This document shows, in pieces, positions 54,720 through 64,000 of a DNA stretch of 64,000 nt (its first letter is position 1; every line of letters begins with the position of its first letter). Made by a program: the position numbers and the translations under genes. The stretch is from Pelomonas sp. CA6. GTDB lineage: Bacteria; Pseudomonadota; Gammaproteobacteria; Burkholderiales; Burkholderiaceae_C. The notes beneath the pieces were generated by a model. That model saw only the letters and a list, made by a program, of their open reading frames with translations. It did not search any database and was not told the origin of the DNA. The stretch lies in contig NZ_JAKZFD010000010.1 in NCBI RefSeq assembly GCF_022549225.1, positions 62,001 through 126,000 of the forward strand. Reading direction: 5' to 3'.

Positions 54720-56249
54720 TCAGGCCGGTCGCAGCCCCTGTGGCGGGCTGAACAGCAGGTCCGGATCGTGCCGGGTCTTGAGTCGGCGCAGCCGCTCCAG
54801 ATTGGCGCCGTAGTAAGCGGCGGGGCCGTCGGCGATCAGCAGGTCCGGATAGTTCTGGTAGGCCCGTCCGCTGCTCCAGGCCGACATGCGCTGGCGCATG
54901 CCGTGCGCCCATTGCGCGCCTTCGTCCAGCGTGTCGGCGGCGCTGCCCACCGCGTACTCCACCAGGTATTGCGCGCTGAACAGCGCTTGCCGGTGCACAA
55001 AGGCGCTGTCCTGCGGCGCGACGCGGGCGATGGCGCCGCCCATCAGATTGAGCACGGCGACGCCGGCACGGCCGCTGGCGGCGCGCTCGCCCAGCGCCTG
55101 GCCCAGGCTGCGGATGCCGGCCTCGTCCAGCGGGCGGTCGAAGAAGTCGGAGCTGGCGGCCATCGCGGTGCGCGGCAGCGCGCCGCCGCTGGCCTGCGTG
55201 GGCAGGCGGCATTGGGCCAGGCTGAGGCGCTCGCAAGGGCCCAGCAAGGTCTGGCGGAAGCTGCTCGCCCTGACCCGCTGGGCCAGCGGGGCGCGGCCCA
55301 CCTGGTCCAGCAGCCCGGTCCAGTGCGGCTGCAGCGACGCCTCGTCCGCCACGGCCGCGCCCCAGAGGCGCAGCGCCACGCCGCCACGTCCATCCGCACC
55401 CAGCACCAGCTGCGACCAGATCCAGTCCGGCATGCGCTGAGGCCAGGCCTGCCAGGCGGCCAGCACCGCGGGCAGGTCCGCGCCCGCGAAGAGCGCTTCG
55501 AACTCCGTCATCGGCCCCAGTGCATGGGTCTGCATGCGCAGCTCGGTGACGATGCCGAACTGGCCCGCGCCGCCGCCCCGCAATCCCCACAGCAGCTCGG
55601 GTTCCTGCTGCGCGTCGCAGCTCAGAATCTGGCCATCGGCGCGCACCAGGCGGGCGCCCACCAGGGCGTCACAGCTCAGTCCATGGAGCCGGTCGGTGAC
55701 GCCAAAGCCGCCGCCCAGCGTGATACCCGCGATCCCCACGCTGAGGCAGCTGCCGGATGGAAGGCAACGGCCCTGCGCGATCAGCTGCGCATAGACATCG
55801 CTGAGTTTGGCGCCAGCGCCTATCACCGCGACCTCGCCGTCCAGCCGCAGCGTGTCCAGCGGCCCGAGGTCGATCACCAGTCCGTCACCGGTGGAGGCGC
55901 CCACATAGCTGTGGCCGCCGCTGCGCGGAATGGGCCGCAGGCGATGGATGCGGGCGAAATCCAGCGCCAGCGCCACATCGGCTTCGCCCCCGCAGCGCAG
56001 CACGGCCAGCGGCCGTTGCGCGTCGTAGCGGGCATTGGCGGCGCGGCGGAAATTGTCGTAGTCGTCATCGCCGGGCCGCAGCAGCCGGCCCTGGATGCGG
56101 CTCGTCAACGGCGACCAATCCACCCCGCTTGGATCGGGCGGCGGTGCGGGCGGCGGCGCCGACGGGGCCGGCGCACCGCCGCCGCAGGCGCTCAGCCATC
56201 CGGTTGCCGCGAGCGCGGCACCGTGGGTCAGAAAGGCCCGGCGGTCCAT
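54720..56249 (-). CDS. Exported FAD-linked oxidase with BBE domain (509 aa)
   Basis: AGGGAGGATC precedes the ATG at 56249. MDRRAFLTHGAALAATGWLS resembles a Tat signal, and LSAC (19-22) is a lipobox, so the protein may be a Tat-exported lipoprotein. The FAD_binding_4 domain contains PIPRSGGHSYVGAST with His113, and LPSGSCLSVGIAGITLGGGF with Cys168, the two residues that hold FAD covalently in berberine-bridge-like enzymes. The C-terminal BBE motif is AYQNYPDLLIADGPAAYYGA. Relatives oxidise sugars, alkaloids or phenolics with oxygen. The substrate is unknown. It converges with the pseudo-helicase gene, 12 bp apart. Confidence 0.93.
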   Translation of the reverse strand: MDRRAFLTHGAALAATGWLSACGGGAPAPSAPPPAPPPDPSGVDWSPLTSRIQGRLLRPGDDDYDNFRRAANARYDAQRPLAVLRCGGEADVALALDFARIHRLRPIPRSGGHSYVGASTGDGLVIDLGPLDTLRLDGEVAVIGAGAKLSDVYAQLIAQGRCLPSGSCLSVGIAGITLGGGFGVTDRLHGLSCDALVGARLVRADGQILSCDAQQEPELLWGLRGGGAGQFGIVTELRMQTHALGPMTEFEALFAGADLPAVLAAWQAWPQRMPDWIWSQLVLGADGRGGVALRLWGAAVADEASLQPHWTGLLDQVGRAPLAQRVRASSFRQTLLGPCERLSLAQCRLPTQASGGALPRTAMAASSDFFDRPLDEAGIRSLGQALGERAASGRAGVAVLNLMGGAIARVAPQDSAFVHRQALFSAQYLVEYAVGSAADTLDEGAQWAHGMRQRMSAWSSGRAYQNYPDLLIADGPAAYYGANLERLRRLKTRHDPDLLFSPPQGLRPA

Positions 56250-56335
56250 GATCCTCCCTCTCTGGCCTGCGATGGCCTGTTCTGCTATTGATACCAGTCT
56301 AGATCCGCCTTGATACCAAAACAAATCCGGTCAAA

Positions 56336-56368
56336 TTGCTAGGTAAAAACCCGGGAGCCTGCTATGAT
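56336..56368 (+). promoter_or_regulatory. Candidate extended -10 promoter for the helicase
   Basis: TGC-TATGAT (56360-56368) is an extended -10 element. The nearest -35-like TTGCTA at 56336 is 21 bp away, which is long, but extended -10 promoters tolerate a poor -35. Transcription would start near 56375. Confidence 0.4.
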
Positions 56369-56433
56369 CGCGGTCTACACCGTCCAAGAGATGGTGTTTC
56401 GTACGTCTCCTCTGACCTATTGCAATCCGTGGC

Positions 56434-56450
56434 GGCACCCCTGAGGTGCC
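56434..56450 (+). promoter_or_regulatory. Leader hairpin in the helicase 5' region
   Basis: GGCACC-CCTGA-GGTGCC is a perfect 6-bp stem. It lies in the putative leader of a helicase class that is often cold-regulated through structured 5' regions. Confidence 0.35.
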
Positions 56451-56715
56451 TTCGGCAGATCGGGCCTTGAGCCTCTTCGCGCCACGCGCTGCAAGCCCTC
56501 GGGTTCGGTCGGCGGCGATGCCGTCGCTTTGACTGTTCCCCGGCGCCGCACCAGGCCCAGCGCACTTCATTGGCGCTTCATCGATGCCCTGGTGTACGAC
56601 GCGAGCTTTCTGCCAGCGACATCACTGAGTCCCTGCCTGGACGCAACCAGGGCAGGGGACTGCCCTTGCTGCCTTTTTCATGCCGCAGCCGGGCAGGGCT
56701 TTGTTTGGAATGACC

Positions 56716-58626
56716 ATGAGTTTTGATCACGAGATCCCCGCCGACGCCGCCCCGCAAGAGGCTTCCGAGACGCCCGACACCGCTGTGGACCCGCGCACGC
56801 CGGCCTTTGCCACGCTGGGCCTGCACGAGTCGCTGCTGCGCGCCGTGAAGGACGCCGGCTATGAGCAGGCCACCGAGGTGCAGGGGCGCGCGATTCCGCC
56901 CGCGCTGGAAGGTGCCGACCTGATGGTGTCCTCGCGCACCGGGTCGGGCAAGACCGCGTCCTTCATCCTGCCAGCGCTGCAGCAGGTGCTGCTGGCGCGC
57001 GGCGACGGCAAGCGCCGCGATGGCGGCAAGGGCCGTGTCCAGGGGCCGCGCGTGCTGGTGCTGGCGCCGACGCGCGAGCTGGCCATGCAGGTGGCCAAGT
57101 CGGCCCAGACCTATGGCCGCCACATCCAGGGTCTGCGCGTCGCCACCGTGTTGGGCGGCATGCCCTATGCGCAGCAGATCCGCATGCTGTCGGGTCCGCT
57201 GGACATCCTGATCGCAACCCCCGGCCGTCTGATGGACCACATCACCAGCGGCAAGTGCACGCTGGCCAACGTCAGCATGTTCGTGCTGGACGAGGCCGAC
57301 CGCATGCTGGACATGGGCTTCATCGAGGACATTGAGTTCGTCGCCCAGCATCTGCCCGAGCAGCGTCAGACCCTGATGTACAGCGCCACCTTCGCCGGCA
57401 ACACCGGCCGCCTGGCGGCGCAGCTGATGAAGGAGCCGCAGCGCATCGACGTCAGCGGCCATACCGAGACCCACGAGAACATCGAGCAGCGCCTGCACTG
57501 GGCCGACAACGGCATGCACAAGCGCAAGCTGCTGGAGCACATCCTGGCGGCGCGCGAGCTGGACCAGGCCGTGGTGTTCACCAGCACCCAGCAGGACGCC
57601 GAATGGCTGGCCGGCCAACTGGCCGAGATCGGCCACCGTGTCGCGCCGCTGCACGGCGGCATGCCGCAGGGCAAGCGCAACCGCACGCTGATGGCGCTGC
57701 GCCGCCGCGACCTGCGCGTGCTGGTGGCCACCGACGTGGCCGCGCGCGGCATCGACGTGCCCACGATCTCGCACGTGGTGAACTTCGGCCTGCCGATGAA
57801 GGCCGAGGATTACGTGCACCGCATCGGCCGCACCGGCCGTGCCGGCCGCTCCGGCCTGGCGATCACGCTGGCGGAGCGCCAGGATCTGATGATGATCAAG
57901 CGCATCCAGCAGTTCACCACCCAGCCCATTCCGGTGGCGCGCATCGACGGCCTGGAGCCGCGCATGGAAGAGCCGCGCATCTTCCCGCCGCGGCCCGCCG
58001 GTGATCGTGGTGGCCGTGGCGGCCGCTTCGGTGATCGCGCGAGTGGTTTCGGGCAGGAGGGTGGCTGGCGTGGTCCGCGTCCGGACGCGCGGGGCGACCG
58101 TCGCCATGATCCGCGCTTCGATGGCCCGCGCGAGGAGCGCCGCTTCGACGCCCCGCGTGGCGAAGGCCGCGGCCGTCCGCAGGGCGAGGGCCGCTTCGAG
58201 CCCCGCCAGGAGCAGCAGCGCTTCGACGCCCGTCCCGAAGGCCGCTTCAACAAGCCGCGCTTCGAAGGCCGCGAGGGCGGTCCGCGCGGTTTTGGCGAGC
58301 GCGCCCCGGAGCGTGGATTCCAGCGCGACCAGGGCGCTCCGCGCGGCCATTTCGGCGATCGTCCGCGTTTCGAGCGTGCCGAGCGTCCCCAGTTCGAGCG
58401 CGGCGGCGACCGTCCGCAGTTCGATCGTGGTGAGCGTGGCGGTTTTGCTGGCAAGCCGGCCTTCGGCGGCGAGCGCCGCAACTCCTTCGACCAGCGTCCG
58501 GAAGGTCGCTCCTTCGCGCCGCGAGGCGAGGGCAACCGTGGTGGCCAGGACTTCGAGCGCCGCGGCCCGGGCAAGTCGCGTCCCGGTTTCGGCGACGCGC
58601 CGCGCAAGGGCGGCTTCAAGCGCTGA
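56716..58626 (+). CDS. rhlE: RhlE-type DEAD-box RNA helicase with long R/G/F-rich tail (636 aa)
   Basis: The helicase core covers about 28-400. Motifs are VSSRTGSGKTASFILPAL, PTRELAMQVA, TPGRLMDH, VLDEADRMLDMGF, SAT in LMYSATFAGN, VLVATDVAARGIDVPTIS and YVHRIGRTGRAGRSG. The last 210 residues are repeats of Arg-Phe-(Asp/Glu) and Arg-Gly-Gly units (RFDAPRGEGRG, RFEPRQEQ, RFNKPRFEG), a disordered RNA-binding tail likely to drive condensation. It unwinds rRNA or mRNA structures. An ATG at 56710 is two codons upstream of the one chosen. The gene ends before a strong hairpin. Confidence 0.95.
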   Translation: MSFDHEIPADAAPQEASETPDTAVDPRTPAFATLGLHESLLRAVKDAGYEQATEVQGRAIPPALEGADLMVSSRTGSGKTASFILPALQQVLLARGDGKRRDGGKGRVQGPRVLVLAPTRELAMQVAKSAQTYGRHIQGLRVATVLGGMPYAQQIRMLSGPLDILIATPGRLMDHITSGKCTLANVSMFVLDEADRMLDMGFIEDIEFVAQHLPEQRQTLMYSATFAGNTGRLAAQLMKEPQRIDVSGHTETHENIEQRLHWADNGMHKRKLLEHILAARELDQAVVFTSTQQDAEWLAGQLAEIGHRVAPLHGGMPQGKRNRTLMALRRRDLRVLVATDVAARGIDVPTISHVVNFGLPMKAEDYVHRIGRTGRAGRSGLAITLAERQDLMMIKRIQQFTTQPIPVARIDGLEPRMEEPRIFPPRPAGDRGGRGGRFGDRASGFGQEGGWRGPRPDARGDRRHDPRFDGPREERRFDAPRGEGRGRPQGEGRFEPRQEQQRFDARPEGRFNKPRFEGREGGPRGFGERAPERGFQRDQGAPRGHFGDRPRFERAERPQFERGGDRPQFDRGERGGFAGKPAFGGERRNSFDQRPEGRSFAPRGEGNRGGQDFERRGPGKSRPGFGDAPRKGGFKR

Positions 58627-58635
58627 GCCCGTACC

Positions 58636-58657
58636 GGGAGCCGGGCACCCGGCTCCC
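58636..58657. terminator. Strong hairpin between convergent helicase and CoA-transferase genes
   Basis: GGGAGCCGGG and CCCGGCTCCC pair perfectly over a CA centre, 10 bp past the helicase stop. It is probably a two-way terminator, without a T-run. Confidence 0.6.
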
Positions 58658-58665
58658 CTGTCTGA

Positions 58666-59802
58666 TCAGCGCAGCAGACCGGCGCTGCCGAGGATCTCCG
58701 CCTGTTGATCCTCGGGCAGGCCCAGCGATTCGATCAGCGCCCGCGTGTCCTGCCCCGCTTGCGGGGCCGGCGCCGCATTCCCGGGCGGATGGGCCGAAAA
58801 GCGCGGCGCTGGCCGTGGATAGCGTCCCTGGTCGGTCTCCATGAAATTGCCGCGGGCCCGCTGATGCGGGTGGTTCGCGGCCTCCTCCAGATCCAGGACC
58901 GGGGCGATGCAGGCCTCGCTACCCTCCAGCAGCGCGCACCATTCATCGCGCGTTTTCTCGCGCAGCCGCGCCGCAACGCGCGCGCGCAGCGCGGGCCAGT
59001 TCGCGCTGTCCATCTGGCGCTCCACCGGTTCATCGTCCAGCCCCAGGCGGCGCAGCAGTTCCTCATAGAAGGGCGGCTCGATGGCCCCCAGGCTCAGATG
59101 GCGGCCGTCCGCGCAGGCGAAGCTGTCGTAGAACGGCGACTGGTGCAGGAAGAAATTGCGGCGCGGGTCGTCGCTCCACAGCCGCTGCGCGCGCAGCGCA
59201 TGCACCAGGCTACCCAGATAGCCCACCCCATCCACCATGGCCGCGTCGATCACCTGGCCGCGGCCGCTGCCGCGCGCTTCCAGCAGCGCGGCGAGCACTC
59301 CGACAACGGCGCTCATTGCGCCTCCGGCCATGTCGCCCAGCAGCGTGGCGGGTAGCGCGGGGGGCTGTCCGGCCCGGGCCGCGGTCGTCGCCAGTCCGGT
59401 GAGCGCCACGTAATTGATGTCGTGGCCGGCCGCCTGGGCCAGCGGCCCGTCCTGCCCCCAGCCGGTGACGCGGGCGTAGACCAGCGAGGGCTTGGCCTCC
59501 AGCAGGGGCTGGGGGCCCAGCCCCAGGCGTTCCATCACGCCGGGACGGAAGCCTTCGATCAGCGCGTCGGCGCCCAGCGCCAGCCGGCGCGCGGCCTCGC
59601 GGCCGGCCGCCGATTTGAGGTCCAGCAGCACCGAGCGCTTGCCCCTGTTCATCACGCGGCCACCACCCAGGCGTGTATCGCCCGGGCGTTCGACCACGAT
59701 CACCTCGGCGCCCAGATCCGCCAGCACCAGGCCCGCGAAGGGGCAGGGGCCGATGCCGGCGAACTCGATCACGCGCGTCCCTTGCAGCGGGCCTGGGTTC
59801 AT
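58666..59802 (-). CDS. Class III CoA-transferase / alpha-methylacyl-CoA racemase family (378 aa)
   Basis: AAGGAGA precedes the ATG at 59802. LQGTRVIEFAGIGPCPFAGL, VIVVERPGDTRLGGGRVMNR, LIEGFRPGVMERLGLGP and AGHDINYVALTGLATTAARA are typical of the CaiB/AMACR family. The catalytic Asp lies in LLGDMAGGAM. The His and Glu pattern (AGHDINY, SLGAIEPPFYEELL) fits racemases that invert the alpha carbon of methyl-branched acyl-CoA. CoA transfer is the alternative. Divergent from greB. Confidence 0.92.
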   Translation of the reverse strand: MNPGPLQGTRVIEFAGIGPCPFAGLVLADLGAEVIVVERPGDTRLGGGRVMNRGKRSVLLDLKSAAGREAARRLALGADALIEGFRPGVMERLGLGPQPLLEAKPSLVYARVTGWGQDGPLAQAAGHDINYVALTGLATTAARAGQPPALPATLLGDMAGGAMSAVVGVLAALLEARGSGRGQVIDAAMVDGVGYLGSLVHALRAQRLWSDDPRRNFFLHQSPFYDSFACADGRHLSLGAIEPPFYEELLRRLGLDDEPVERQMDSANWPALRARVAARLREKTRDEWCALLEGSEACIAPVLDLEEAANHPHQRARGNFMETDQGRYPRPAPRFSAHPPGNAAPAPQAGQDTRALIESLGLPEDQQAEILGSAGLLR

Positions 59803-59895
59803 CCGCACTCTCCTTGGGGTGTTGCTGCCGCGCGCACACAATAGCGCAGGCGGCGCCCGTGACGGGTCGCCGGCACGACACAGGAGGTTGCTGCA

Positions 59896-60465
59896 TTGAG
59901 CAAGGCATTCACCAAGGAAAGCGAACAAGACGACGAGGACGACGGCCCCGCGCTGCCGGCGCTGCCTCAGGGCACGCGCAACTACATGACGCCCGCCGGC
60001 TATGCGCGCTTGCGGGCAGAGTTCATGCAGTTGCTGGACGTCGAACGACCCAAGATCGTCGAAACCGTGTCCTGGGCGGCGAAGAATGGCGACCGCTCGG
60101 AGAACGGCGACTATCTGTATGGCAAGAAGCGCCTGCGCGAGATCGACCGCCGGCTGCGCTTTCTGACCAAGCGGCTGGACATCGCCGAGGTCGTGGACCC
60201 TAGCGCCCACCATGGCAGCGACCAGATCTTCTTCGGCGCCACGGTGACCTATGCCAATGGCCGCGGCGAAGAGCGGACCATCACGATCAAGGGCATCGAC
60301 GAGGCGGATAGCCTGCAGGGCGAGGTCAGCTGGGTGTCGCCCATCGCGCGCACGCTGCTGAAGGCCCGCGAAGGCGACGAGTTGCAGCTGCTGACGCCGG
60401 GTGGCGTCGAGCAGATCGAGGTGCTGGAGGTGGTCTACCCCGCCCCCGGCGAGCCAGGGGCCTGA
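59896..60465 (+). CDS. greB: Transcription elongation factor GreB (189 aa)
   Basis: The start is TTG at 59896, set by CAGGAGG just upstream. A 30-residue acidic extension precedes the Gre core. YMTPAGYARLRAEFMQLLDV and AAKNGDRSENGDYLYGKKRL form the coiled coil with the acidic tip that reaches the polymerase active site. FGATVTYANGRGEERTITIK and VSPIARTLLKAREGDEL form the FKBP-like domain. GRSEN-type tip and length identify GreB rather than GreA. It rescues backtracked RNA polymerase. Confidence 0.96.
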   Translation: MSKAFTKESEQDDEDDGPALPALPQGTRNYMTPAGYARLRAEFMQLLDVERPKIVETVSWAAKNGDRSENGDYLYGKKRLREIDRRLRFLTKRLDIAEVVDPSAHHGSDQIFFGATVTYANGRGEERTITIKGIDEADSLQGEVSWVSPIARTLLKAREGDELQLLTPGGVEQIEVLEVVYPAPGEPGA

Positions 60466-60516
60466 GCAACGCGCGACGCCGGCCCGCGGCGGCGTGCCGA
60501 GGGCGCAGGCTTGGGC

Positions 60517-62778
<2,262 letters not shown>

Positions 62779-62851
62779 GGCCCGAATTTACCGCATGCCC
62801 GGGGCCTGCTCGGCGAGCGGGACTTGGTGCCGGCGGCGGGCTGCAACGAAA

Positions 62852-62872
62852 ACGGGTGCCCGAGGCACCCGT
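62852..62872 (-). terminator. Intrinsic terminator after rpoZ
   Basis: ACGGGTGCC-TCG-GGCACCCGT (read leftward) followed by TTTCGTT. It lies 68 bp past the rpoZ stop, in front of spoT, and should limit read-through from gmk-rpoZ into spoT. Confidence 0.65.
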
Positions 62873-62939
62873 GTCATGACGCTTCGCGGACCGGCGCCGG
62901 CGGCAGCAACCTGCCGCGCGCTCCGATCACGGCGCAGGC

Positions 62940-63143
62940 TCAGACCGGAACGCGGCGCAGCATCTCCACACCGACTTCGCCAGCGGCCACTTCGCGCAGC
63001 GCGGTCACGCCGGGCTTGTTCTTGCTTTCCAGCTTGGCACTGTGGCCCTGGCTCAGCATGCGGGCACGGTAGGTCGCGGCGAGCACCAGCTGGAAGCGGT
63101 TCGGGATCTTGGTCAGGCAGTCTTCGACGGTGATGCGGGCCAT
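62940..63143 (-). CDS. rpoZ: RNA polymerase omega subunit (67 aa)
   Basis: [20 protein letters not shown] and [20 protein letters not shown] are the usual start of omega in betaproteobacteria. It binds the beta-prime subunit and contributes to a ppGpp site in proteobacteria, which fits its link with spoT. It follows gmk by 17 bp. Confidence 0.98.
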   Translation of the reverse strand: MARITVEDCLTKIPNRFQLVLAATYRARMLSQGHSAKLESKNKPGVTALREVAAGEVGVEMLRRVPV

Positions 63144-63160
63144 GTGGTTTCCAGTCAGGT

Positions 63161-63787
63161 TCAGTCTTCGATGAGATCCAGCGCGCGAAAGACCGCCGAG
63201 CGGTTGCGGCGCTGAGCCACGTATTTTAGCCGCTGTGCGTGGACGATGGCCTTCAGGTCGAAGAGGGCGGTCTCGAACAGGGCATTGATCACGACGAAAT
63301 CGAAATGCCGCGCCTGCGCGACCTCATGGCGCGCGTTCTCCATGCGCTGCGCGATCACCGCCGGTTCGGTGTCGCCGCGGCGGATCAGGCGCTGCTTCAG
63401 CTCCTCCCAGCCGGGCGGCAGGATGAAAATCAGCACCGCATGGGGGAACAACTGCTTGATCTGCAGCGCCCCCTGGTAGTCGATCTCCAGCACCACGTCC
63501 TCGCCCTGGGCGATGCGCTGCTCGATCGCCGCGCGCGAGGTGCCATAGAGATTGCCATGCACCTCGGCCCACTCGAAGAACTCGCCGCGATCCACCATCG
63601 CGCGGAATTCCTCCGGCGAGATGAACAGGTACTCGCGGCCATGCTGCTCCTGGCCGCGCGGTGCGCGCGAGGTGTGGGAGACCGAAACGGCGAGCTTGGC
63701 GTCCAGTTCCAGCAGAGCCTTGACCAGACTGGACTTGCCGGCCCCGCTCGGGGCGGCCACCACAAAGAGATTGCCGGGATATTCCAT
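63161..63787 (-). CDS. gmk: Guanylate kinase (208 aa)
   Basis: P-loop [19 protein letters not shown]-binding [20 protein letters not shown], and [20 protein letters not shown] identify Gmk, which phosphorylates GMP to GDP. Start and length are normal. First gene of gmk-rpoZ. Confidence 0.98.
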   Translation of the reverse strand: MEYPGNLFVVAAPSGAGKSSLVKALLELDAKLAVSVSHTSRAPRGQEQHGREYLFISPEEFRAMVDRGEFFEWAEVHGNLYGTSRAAIEQRIAQGEDVVLEIDYQGALQIKQLFPHAVLIFILPPGWEELKQRLIRRGDTEPAVIAQRMENARHEVAQARHFDFVVINALFETALFDLKAIVHAQRLKYVAQRRNRSAVFRALDLIED

Positions 63788-63880
63788 GGACCGATTCTAC
63801 CGACGGTGCTTCCACGTCGATTGGAGGCGCTGTTGGCCGGTCGTCTTCGGAGGCCACGCCCATTCGCGGCACCGGCCGGC

Positions 63881-64000
63881 CTACGCCTGGAACAGCTTGG
63901 GCAGCAGCAGCCTGAGGCTTTCCGGTTGTTCGAGCAGGTGGTCGGCCAGCACGCGGGCGAGGAAGGCCAGTTGCGCCCAGAGCAGCCACAGCACGGCCAC
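63881..64000 (-). CDS. C-terminal end of an unidentified gene (39 codons in window)
   Basis: The minus strand is open from the window edge to a TAG at 63881. It reads VAVLWLLWAQLAFLARVLAD followed by HLLEQPESLRLLLPKLFQA. A hydrophobic segment comes before an amphipathic Leu-rich end. Too little is visible to name it. It does not look like the end of YicC, which is often found upstream of gmk. The short 93-bp gap to gmk suggests it is the preceding gene on the same strand. Confidence 0.4.
   Translation of the reverse strand: MAVLWLLWAQLAFLARVLADHLLEQPESLRLLLPKLFQA

Larger units (their letters stand above)
56250..56715. other. Long non-coding leader upstream of the DEAD-box helicase
   Basis: No gene is supported in these 466 bp. 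It contains a candidate promoter ending at 56368, a hairpin at 56434-56450, and otherwise sequence less GC-rich than the surroundings. It most likely holds divergent promoters for the FAD oxidase and a 5' untranslated region of about 340 nt for the helicase. Confidence 0.6.

Noticed and set aside
63881-64000. Assigning the fragment upstream of gmk as yicC
   Set aside because: The visible 39 residues do not match the conserved end of YicC, so the gene is left unnamed.

Overview
The window is about 69-70 % GC chromosomal DNA. Its gene order and protein content fit a betaproteobacterium of the order Burkholderiales, probably the Sphaerotilaceae/Roseateles-Mitsuaria-Rubrivivax group. This is inferred from the proteins (ribF-ileS, gmk-rpoZ-spoT next to greB, rsgA-phhB-M48 peptidase-orn, YaeQ, YajQ) and no database was searched. 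No rRNA, tRNA, CRISPR array, transposase or phage gene was seen. Most of the window is ordinary core genome. The exceptions are an AT-rich peptide-export cassette at 42.4-46.7 kb and a structured tandem repeat array at 29.19-29.66 kb.

Layout. 0-9.5 kb: a truncated HAMP sensor, a degenerate GGDEF protein, two DMT-type transporters, an SDR, a CsgG-like secreted protein, a quinone oxidoreductase, a PAS histidine kinase and a DUF2189 membrane protein. 9.6-22.7 kb: lspA, ileS and ribF on the minus strand, but with lspA separated from ileS by a plus-strand block. That block holds a Cache sensor kinase, a NarL-type regulator, CstA, its small YbdD-like partner, a membrane protein, and a xanthine/uracil permease preceded by two TGTATACA-type sites. 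A hybrid kinase follows ribF on the minus strand. 22.8-28.8 kb: rsuA, an operon of a P1 peptidase and two acyl-CoA dehydrogenases, an isoaspartyl peptidase and a retropepsin-like protease. 28.8-29.67 kb: no gene, but a betaproteobacterial-type palindrome and four copies of a ~122-bp multi-hairpin repeat. 29.7-42.4 kb: yajQ, murB, an acyl-CoA ligase, a GNAT-DUF924 fusion, a prolyl-oligopeptidase-type enzyme with an unclear start, yaeQ, a secreted coiled-coil protein, an M3 peptidase, a phosphofructokinase, a small exported peptide, an SDR and a small membrane protein.

42.4-46.7 kb is the main accessory element. Read on the minus strand it has an HlyD-family adaptor, an 83-codon double-glycine-leader peptide, an intrinsic terminator, a DUF6404-like membrane protein broken at a run of seven C, and a C39-peptidase-containing ABC exporter. 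Together these make a plausible complete system for maturing and exporting a bacteriocin/microcin-like peptide, with the DUF6404 gene in the place where an immunity gene would sit.

46.8-64 kb: rsgA, phhB, an M48 protease, orn, a pabB-pabC fusion, a large SWIM-containing protein that looks like an inactivated SNF2 helicase, a Tat/lipoprotein-type FAD oxidase, an RhlE-type DEAD-box helicase with a long leader, a class III CoA-transferase, greB, spoT/rsh, rpoZ, gmk and the tail of an unidentified gene. The items I would look at first are the peptide-export cassette, the repeat array with compensatory stem changes, and the pseudo-helicase.
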